Source of the DNA: Gymnopilus junonius
Taxonomy: Eukaryota > Basidiomycota > Agaricomycetes > Agaricales > Galerinaceae
Assembly (NCBI GenBank): GCA_015501075.1
Contig: JADNYJ010000001.1
Span: 248,001 to 312,000, forward strand
Length of the DNA: 64,000 bases
Reading direction: 5' to 3'
The notes beneath the pieces are model-generated. The model searched no databases and had not been told where the DNA came from. It saw only the letters and a program-made list of their open reading frames with translations. Both the position numbers and the translations under genes were made by a program. Below, in pieces: positions 56,313 through 64,000 of this stretch. Numbering within the stretch: position 1 is the first letter of the stretch; each line of letters starts with the position of its first letter.

Positions 56313-56580
56313 GTACGGTTTCGTTCATCTGACCTCATACGCACCTCTGGAAGGTACAAGGCTCGCACTCGCATGCTATCTTATGTATTCATTCGTTCGC
56401 TCTGCTTATTCTGTTGCTATTGTTTGTAAAGTTCTGTAACACCATCTCCTGCAATGAATGACCTGAATTATTTTCCCACGTCTATTATCAAAACGCGCCG
56501 CGTCATGTACCTCTCATCGCGAATACAATGATATCTAGGTCTCTTCTCACTTTCACTGATAGCCATTGGAATTATAACTA

Positions 56581-57398
56581 ATGGACACTCCCACTCGTGA
56601 AGCCCTGTATCAATCGGCTTTCAGACAGATGTTGGACCTATTAGCGGTATCCATGCCAGGTGGTCTTTTATCTCAATCGTATGTCAGATTTCTAGTGTGG
56701 ATTGACAGCAGCGGCTCAGTCTTCTCCTAGGCAAATACAGAAACTTTTAGATGACTTGCCAAGAATTGAAGAAAAGAAGCTCCTAGAGCTAGGGGAAAAA
56801 GGTATACTTCCATTCCCTCTTCCTGCAGCCGAGCTGGTACTGATGTCCTTAGATTCCTTCTGCCCAATATGTTATACCCCTTACTTTACTATTTTAACTG
56901 AAGAAGAAATGGCCTTGGCTCTGGATTCTCCAGCGCACCCAGTAGAAGAGCTGGGTGTGACAAAGCTTGCTCAGCCTTGGCAGTGCGGGCATATGTTTTG
57001 CCGACGAGAGTCAGAACCTTTCTTTGTTTGACGTTCTAAAAAGCTAATACAACACTTGATATATTTTAGTATTTCCAAGTGGATCAATGATGGCGTACGT
57101 TATACTTTCTGAAATGTAAAGTGGAATACTCAAATAATTGCAGCATGACTCATGTCCCATGTGCCGGCGACTCCTTGTTGAAGTTCAAGAACAAACAGCT
57201 GGGAACGATGCCGACATGTCAGGGGAAGAACAACAACGTACCTTATCGGAAAATTTTGAAGCAGCTATGTCAAGACTAGGGGAGTTCCACACAACAAACA
57301 ACGCGTCGATACCAGATAACTTGAATAGGCTTTTCGCTGATCTTAGCGGAGCTGAAACAGAAGGTGACCGACAGGAATATTCTGGGATGTATTCATAG
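56581..57398 (+). CDS. RING-finger protein
   Basis: ATG 56581: MDTPTREALYQSAFRQMLDL. After a short intron: RQIQKLLDDLPRIEEKKLLE. RING ligands: DSFCPICYTPYFTILTEEEM, a long insert to GVTKLAQPWQCGHMFCRR, ISKWIND over two small introns, and HDSCPMCRRLLVEVQ. The C-terminal tail (NFEAAMSRLGEF, NRLFADLSGAE) is helical and ends YSGMYS. It shares with the RING gene at 46286 the CPIC, the long acidic insert with LG-T-L before the CGH-FCRR block, and the CP-CR end. Probably an E3 ligase; partner unknown. Confidence 0.78.
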
Positions 57399-57615
57399 GC
57401 TATTTTATTAAGTTAAATACTTCCGATCCATGATTACGAGAGCGTATTCGCAAACCAGTTGCAACAGAGCAATGTCCTATTATGAGTCCAAATAGTAGTC
57501 GAGAGAGGATAGGGTATGACACCCAGAAGGTATATAGACATATGCAAAGTGTTGTCAATGGTTTGTTCCAAGTAACTTTTGTCAAGGTTCATGCATAGAT
57601 TATCCATGGGACAAA

Positions 57616-60600
57616 TCAACTCTTTCTGAAGAATCGGAAAAGATTACGCCGTATGAAGTAGAAGAGGCACTACATTACAGTCACATTAGCACCCCAAGTC
57701 TGATACAGATACAGGGCATGGAATTTATAGACTCACCCCGGAGAAACGAACGGCGGATAAACCAAAGGTTGAGAAAAGAATGAAATTGAAGTAAGTGCTT
57801 TGCTTCTTAGCTTGCTCCCTTTCGGTTTCTGCCAGGTTTGGATTTGGCAAGCCATTGATGTTTTCAATCGCAATAGCCAGCGCGGCGTTCGTAAGCATCC
57901 ATATAGCGACCAAACGAGTACGGAAAGTTTTGTTCTGATCATCTAGAGTCGGCTTCTCGGGAACCTCCTTTGTCTCTACCTTTGTAATCGCTCGAGTAAC
58001 GGTCTCCTTGAAGGCAGCATCCACATCTGCCTGTGCCTGGGTTTTATCTTCGACAACCGCAGCATCGGTATCCTTGGACTTGGAAGAAGAAACTGATGGC
58101 AGGGCTTCTGCTTTGTCACTACCTTTGGTACCCCATGAAACCTAGGAAGATCAAATAAGCACTGAGTCGGTTTGTTTTACAGACTGATATATGAACCCAC
58201 ATCGTGCAAGTTGCAGAATGCATAGACGTTGAGGATATTGGTGAAACTTGGCGCAATACACATATATTGCAAGAAGCTCGAAAACATATGCCAAGGGTCA
58301 CGCTAGGATAGTGTCAGCGAGACAACTTGATGCAGCGCTCGTGACTTACATATAAAAATGATGCGACGAAGTAGATACCTAGACAAGGGTTTAACATAAG
58401 CCCTGAATACTTTGGAGACTGTACATTTACTAACCGAATGTCGAGATGATCGCGGCTGTCAAAGGACCCAGAGGAGTGTTGAAAATTGCATTACTTAACG
58501 ACATCCCCTTGAGAGTTGACGGGAGTTCCTGTGAAATATCAGGTGTTAAGCAGCACAGGTCCTGCGATATCAAAACGATGACTTACTTTGAAAGATAAAA
58601 CTGTCAACCAGATCGAGCACACCATGAGATACACAGCCAGGAAAGCGTAAACCCTGGTCGTTACTGATCAGACTTGACGACACCGCATGAATAGAGGAAG
58701 ACAGACCAGAAAGTGATAGCGTATGGTACCCTCTCTCCTTTCGGACGATTACCAAGTGCAAGAATGAATTGAAGACCCAGGAACGCCAGGTAAACCCATT
58801 TGAAAGCCAAATTAACCCAGTGAGTCTTCGCACAAGACATGAGAAACCAGCTGATAGCAATGAAGCAGAAACATACAATGTCCGCATTGCCAAACAGATA
58901 TATACTTTGATTTGGCAATAAATCGATGATGATGCTGAAAGTGAGCCAAAGGTTTGCCAGGGCAAACCACGAGAACACGAGTGAGAATATGTTGTACTAG
59001 ATTCTCTTCAGAACAAGTTATTGTTTGCGAAGAATAGGCGTACCAAAGCTTGCACATGCAAGAAGAACATGCGGATTAGACCATGACCCGACCTGTAGAA
59101 TGCGAAGAAATGGACGAGGGCATACTATTTCTCACAATGATCAGAAATCCATATCCACTTGAATAAATCGGACTTACAACTGAGGCTGCAAAAGAACCAT
59201 TTAGCCAACGTCGACGTTGGCCAATTAGTTCGACTGCCGTTTCAGGTACATCGGTTTCTGCCTTGCTTGGTTTGACATACGTCAGTGTCCACTGATCCCC
59301 GGCCTTGGCCACAAGTTCGAAACAGAGGATACGGTCCTCAGCTAAAAGTCGTCATTTAGGTAGTACAATCGAAGTCGAGTATGTGCACATACCCAGGAAC
59401 ATGTTTTTCGTGAAGATGTTCATCCCGTAAATGCCCTTGGAGCCAAGGCGGTCTGCCAAAGAGTGGTCACCGTGGAAATACTGTTCTAATGGTCGTCCTA
59501 GGATAGCGCGGAAGCGATAGGCTGAGAAGGCGCCAGGTAAAACTGACACATATCCGAAACTGCTCTCCAAAGGCTTGTCTGTCAAATTTTCAGCAAGCTC
59601 CAGGGTGCAGACGGAAGTTCATGCCCACCCAAAATGTTCGACATTTTGTATTCAAAGTTTTGTGCAGCAACAAGAGGATTAAGCAGTTTCTTTCCACCTT
59701 TGATCATGGCATGAATTTCACCTGCACTCATAATATGGATTGATCATGAATTGTTTATCATTGGAAAAGACATACCGCAGCATCCGCCCAAATTAGGATC
59801 ATTATAGAAAGCTTCCCAGAGATAGTAAATAGACTTGTGCCCAGGCTTGGTACCAGCGTCGATAAGGACACAAACTTCAGGCTATGGTACATATTAAACA
59901 AAGACTCCCAATACTGGGTCAAACTGACCTTGAGCATCTTCCCAATCGCATTGAAAAGCCAGCGATGAGAATTGATTTTCTTTTGATTTTTGGCTTTGAG
60001 GACAAGGATGATTTGCACGGGTACCAAATTATTAGGGTCATTGGGCTGAGGGAGGACAAGTTGTGGAGTCGCATCGACTGAAAGTTGTGTTGTGTACTTA
60101 AATAGGTGTAAGTTGCAGGCAGGGTGTATAACGAAAGCTGACGAATATTTACCTCAAAAATATGAGCTACAGTTTCCTTTTCGTCGACCTGTTTCTTCAT
60201 AACACCGTCTTGGTAGACGCCCACGGTGGCGAGGATATCTAAAACACTCTTGTCCATTGGTTCAAGGCCATCAACGATAAGGGCAACAGTAATTTTCTGC
60301 CAGCCTGGGTTGCCTTCCTCGGCGCTCTTACGCCAGAACTTGGATTGCTTCGTTTTGCAAATATCCCGAATATTAAGCATAACGCCGTGGAGAGTGCGTG
60401 CATAAAGTTGCTTGTCCTCATTGTACGATGTGACCGCAATCAACATTTCAGTGTCGCGGTTGTACGATTTGGTGCGCAGTGACCATCCGTTTGCCTCGGT
60501 GAATTCATCGGGGTCACAGGTTGCGGCGGTATATCTCATGTGCCTGCGTATATGACTTAAGTTATCGGATTCAAAAAAATGGAAGTTCGGCGCGTACGAA

Positions 60601-61127
60601 AATTCTGTGGTATTGGTGGATGTGTATTTAGACTCTATCGCAGAGAAGACAGGCGTTGGGACTGGGTACTCGGAGATGAAGTTGCCGTTTGTAAGTTTAA
60701 CCTTGCGCGTTACACCACGCTTGATCGTTTGCCTCCTTCTCCACGCGCTATCGATGCCATTGGTAGACGTGGAAACAATTGATCTACCATCACCATAAGG
60801 ATCACCGAATGTTGCTGGATCCACAGGGCTAAAACACAGGATAAATGACAAGTAAATTGACTGCAAAATAAACGCCTACGCAGGGGGGTAGAATCCGCCC
60901 GAAAAAGACTGGCCGACATTCAAAGGCTGTTTTTCTACATACTCATCGTCGTCATACATATCGTTTGCTGTATCATGGGCGAGATGCGTGGTGCTTTCGT
61001 AGGGTCTGGGCATGATGGGGCCTCTTGATGAAAGAGGGTCTTCATCGTATTGCTCACGGACCTGTGGAGGGCGGTCAGAGAATGGGTCTGCATAGTGCTC
61101 GTTTCTAGAGGGCTGATGGTCAGCCAT
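57616..61127 (-). CDS. Chitin synthase (GT2, class I-III type with QRRRW)
   Basis: Plasma-membrane enzyme polymerising UDP-GlcNAc into chitin. ATG 61127: [20 protein letters not shown], a hydrophilic N-terminus. Catalytic region: [80 protein letters not shown] (DAGTKP), [54 protein letters not shown] (EDR), [18 protein letters not shown] (QRRRW). At least six C-terminal transmembrane helices follow, e.g. [22 protein letters not shown] segments. Last exon [14 protein letters not shown] before the stop at 57616. Many short introns. TCACGTGA lies 85 bp upstream of its ATG. Confidence 0.92.
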
Positions 61128-61395
61128 GGACAGAATTCTGAAGAGAGAGTCGTTGCCTCACGCCACTGGCCAACTCGTCTATGTATAGGAGGTAGCAACA
61201 AGGCAATGACATCACGTGATCTTGTCATGATCGCCGCCCGCGAACCGAATCGCCGTCCGCAGCAAACGCCGTTACGCCTTCCCTGTCGGATATTGACTGC
61301 TCTGTATCCCGGTCGGCAATAATGCCAATGGGCTGTTCACATGCAGGAGCGGTTTGCGTCTCGACAGTCCAACTTCCAGATATACTACTACTACC

Positions 61396-62788
61396 ATGTC
61401 CACCCAGGAGCCCGTCATCATCTATCGGTGTGTTCTGACAGATTTCCATCTCGCGCGTTATTGATATCTCTTGTATGCAAGCTATGACACATCTCCTTTC
61501 TCCCACAAGATTGACAACGTCTTGTCCTTAAAGAAAATAAATTATTCAAAGGTTGATGTGGGCACCCGTAGCTTGACACCATTCTTTCTCTTGCCCATTA
61601 TATATCTCCCAGGTGTCTCCGACGCTCCCCCGTCCTGAAATAACGGATTACTTGGGCATATCATACCGCCGCATTCCCATCCTAGCCATTGGAAATGACA
61701 TCTACTGCGACACAAGGTCTGCATAGCTTTACCTATGCTATGCTGCTCCGTTCTCAATCTATTATTACCTATTGGTCTTCTGCAGTTTAATCATATCTGC
61801 CCTGGAAAGGCGTTTCCCTGCTGAAAAGGGTTTTGAGACCGTTTTCCCGCTTCCGAAGAACGGTGGAAGTCCAGATACTGGTCTCATTAGGGCATTCTCC
61901 AAATTCTATGCCGATGACAGCCTATTTCCCCTTGCGGCTGATCTCTTACCATGGGCTAGATTTCCGAAAGCCTTCATCGACGACCGCAGCAAAGTACGCT
62001 TTCACGGCGGCTAAGAAAACGTAATATTGAATACCTTTCCATAGCTTCGTGGCAGCGCTATCAATACGAATGCCATCGCGGAGAATGTTCCAAATACCCA
62101 AAGCCTTATCTCCTCACATGTAGTAAGTGGCCGAGACTGTACGTCCAATATATTACTAATTCTAAAGCACTTAGTTGTTGGTAGAAGAACAACTCAAGGA
62201 TTCTCGAGAATGGCTATTCAATACTGTACGCCCTAGTATTGCTGACATTTCAGTGCACTTTGTGTTCGCTTGGGCACGGTCTTTCAAAGGCTCAAATACG
62301 ATCTTCGATGCGAAGAAATTTCCGTTCACCATCCAAGTAAGCATTTCGTATCCTGATACGGAGACACGTCCTCTTAAGCGTTTTCAGTGGCTTGACCGCA
62401 TGACTGCACTCATAAACAAAGAACGCCAAGCTCAAGCTGTAGCGACGAAACTCAGCGGAGAGGACGCTGCGGTCAAAATTACTTCCTACGCCCACGAGCC
62501 GTACAACGTTGTCGGATTTGATGTTGGTGATGCCTCCTTGTTGAGATTTGCAATCGGAGACGTGGTCCAGGTTGCACCAGTGGATACAGGTAATTCCTGC
62601 ATTTCCACCCATGCTCTCAGACTAATTTTGAAACTATTACAGGCAGGAGTTATCCAACTACTGGAAAGCTTGTTGCACTCAGTCAGGAGGAAATCACATT
62701 AGAAGTTCAAGGATCTAAAGGGCTTGTTCGTTGTCATTTCCCTCGACTAAGTTTCTTTATCAGGCCTGCCCCTCTGACCAAGCTCTAA
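61396..62788 (+). CDS. GST-fold protein (thioredoxin-like N-terminal domain)
   Basis: ATG 61396: MSTQEPVIIYRYDTSPFSHK, then KIDNVLSLKKINYSKVSPTL after intron removal, PRPEITDYLGISYRRIPILA, IGNDIYCDTSLIISALERRF. This is a GST N-terminal fold (catalytic Ser/Tyr region; IPxL cis-Pro; D-S/T-L helix). The C-terminal domain has LVEEQLKDSREWLFNTVRPS, IADISVHFVFAW and a separate beta domain (KITSYAHEPYNVVGFDVG, FAIGDVVQVAPVDTG), ending RPAPLTKL. This matches a fungal two-domain GST-like family; the substrate is unknown. About nine exons, all in frame. Divergent from chitin synthase. Confidence 0.78.
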
Positions 62789-62987
62789 TCGATTGATATA
62801 TTTCATCTTGGCAAATTTTGTACTTTTTTTTTTCAAAACACATAATGCTCGTGTAGAACACGTCCCTTTAAGCTATGGATAGCCCTAAAACAATGCTAGT
62901 GAGGAGGTACGTCCAGTCATGGCCAGATGACACAAGCGATAATCCCATAAGTCTACCGATAACTGGAGAAGCCAAGGGAGTTTTCTA

Positions 62988-63716
62988 TTAGCTCGCGTCC
63001 CTTGAGCCATATATGGCTAAACAGCGTTCCTCAAAAGCTTTGATCATTAGTTTCGAAACTTGACCGAAGAACGCTGCTGAGATGCCTGCATGAATTGGGT
63101 TCGCAAATTCGTATGCCAGGTCGAAGGACACCAGTGTTGAATCATTAAGGGCGCGACGAGCCGTCCAAGCAGTTGGAATAGTGTCTTGGAAATTCCATGT
63201 AGTGGAAAGAGTTTTGAATAGTGGTGTTGATGATGATGCTTGAGCCTACATACAGATATAGATTGAAACGGTCCAATGCGATGGAGCCATTCGTACCTGT
63301 ACCGACTTGAAAGGAATGCACGTCACGGTACTCACATAGCTTTCCTTGAAGTTGAGAAACCCAACCGTCAATTCAGCATCGACTGCAGTCTTTTCCTGCA
63401 TAGCCCGCCCCAAGGCCGATTTGTCGATGCGCGAACCGGTACAGAAAGGAATAAACTGGGGATAAGAAGCCACGTCGGCTACGACTGCATATAGCTCCTT
63501 GTCTGTATATCTAATGGGCTTGTACATCAGTCTGGTGTCGTCGAGTCGAACAAGACGTAAGAGCGCTGACGGAAAGATCTTTTCTTCATAGTAGTTCTGG
63601 GCCTTGCTTCCAATCCCAAAGGGGGGGACGGGAAAACTGGGAAAGGAGAATAAGCTACGGCGTAGACAACCCCTTGTAGCCGCTAATGACTTCAACTGAA
63701 TGGTTGAGAGCAACAT
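62988..63716 (-). CDS. COQ10: Coenzyme Q-binding protein COQ10 (START-like)
   Basis: Mitochondrial inner-membrane/matrix lipid-binding chaperone for ubiquinone. ATG 63716: MLLSTIQLKSLAATRGCLRR, a basic presequence-like start, then SKAQNYYEEKIFP. A short intron (GTCAGC...TACAAG) is followed by PIRYTDKELYAVVADVASYP, QFIPFCTGSRI, QEKTAVDAELTVGFLNFKES and YVSTVTCIPFKSVQV. Another short intron precedes AQASSSTPLFKTLSTTWNFQ, LVSFDLAYEFANPIHAGISA and FGQVSKLMIKAFEERCLAIY. Family landmarks (YSPxxLYxVVADVxxYPxFIPFC; YEFxxPxH) are present. Intact. Start is 197 bp from that of the last gene in the window. Confidence 0.92.
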
Positions 63717-63913
63717 AAGATGGTGGTGAATCACCAGGACTGATCCGATTCTCCGAAATAGTTGCCCATCAGCTCGGCTGTAGCAAGTCGCGACAGAGCT
63801 CACCCAATAGAAGTATTCGAAGATGCTGTACAAAGCTCAGTTTCGAGTTCTACAAAGTAGTCGACAAGCAATCATTACTACACATCGTACAAATTATCAA
63901 ACTCTACGACATC

Positions 63914-64000
63914 ATGCCCCTCAAGCTCACACAGGAAAACACCTATGCTGACTCAACCGACAAACTCGGAGGCCTCTGGGCAGTCACGAGCAATCTGGCA
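63914..64000 (+). CDS. 5' end of a gene cut by the window edge
   Basis: ATG 63914 opens a frame running to the window end, MPLKLTQENTYADSTDKLGG followed by LWAVTSNLA. Too short for a family call. It is head-to-head with COQ10 and has an A-rich leader, so a real gene is plausible. Confidence 0.4.
   Translation, partial: MPLKLTQENTYADSTDKLGGLWAVTSNLA

Noticed and set aside
42500..57400. Possible metabolic gene cluster (transporters plus glycosidase plus regulators)
   Set aside because: The interspersed genes (NEM1, AlaX, SPO12-like, RING) are housekeeping; there is no shared pathway enzyme set.

Overview
The window is nuclear DNA of a filamentous basidiomycete, most likely an Agaricomycete. 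Genes are dense and split by very short introns (about 46-65 nt, GT-AG with a CTAAT/CTGAC-like branch site). The gene content is fungal: Dal5-type transporters, a QRRRW chitin synthase, a DUF302 protein, an Agaricomycete-style BTB protein and ELP2. No rRNA, tRNA, CRISPR array or autonomous transposon was recognised. Exon joins below come from reading frames, splice-site logic and family knowledge, not from transcripts or database searches.

Layout. 0-10.4 kb: a Dal5-family transporter, a long low-complexity hypothetical protein and a large nuclear dynamin-type GTPase (SLIP-GC-like). 10.8-21 kb: conserved housekeeping genes, many in head-to-head pairs (GPN3/PYM, PET191/IBA57, PPT2/ELP2), with an FMP32/MCUR1-family gene and a short GST fragment. 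21-28.9 kb: a large eIF4A-like protein whose catalytic helicase motifs are lost, an RRM protein, FMC1, SUA5 and a DUF302 protein. 28.9-30.6 kb is gene-poor, with two weakly supported ORFs. 30.6-42 kb: DBP8, a BTB protein, MOB1, a DJ-1/PfpI protein, a U1A/U2B''-type RRM protein, the ceramide synthase LAG1 and the ESCRT-III protein SNF7. 42-57.4 kb: NEM1, two close Dal5-type transporters, two related RING proteins, an AlaX-type editing protein, a GH2 beta-mannosidase and a SPO12-like protein. 57.6-64 kb: chitin synthase, a GST-fold protein, COQ10 and the 5' end of one more gene.

Functional themes. Several neighbours serve mitochondria (FMP32 family, PET191, IBA57, probably PPT2, FMC1, SUA5, COQ10). 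Others serve RNA and translation (PYM, ELP2, DBP8, SUA5, AlaX, two RRM proteins). Others serve membranes, wall and cell division (LAG1, NEM1, SNF7, chitin synthase, MOB1, SPO12-like). I see no secondary-metabolite cluster or defence island.

The main anomalies are: a pseudo-DEAD-box protein (21.2-24.5 kb); a run of apparent single-base deletions, mostly in homopolymers, in four conserved genes between 32.1 and 39.8 kb, which look more like assembly errors than pseudogenes; a 318-bp foldback element (36.15-36.47 kb) and a second hairpin (51.6 kb); four GC-AG introns, two in one gene; and a recurrent CACGTGA motif in promoters.
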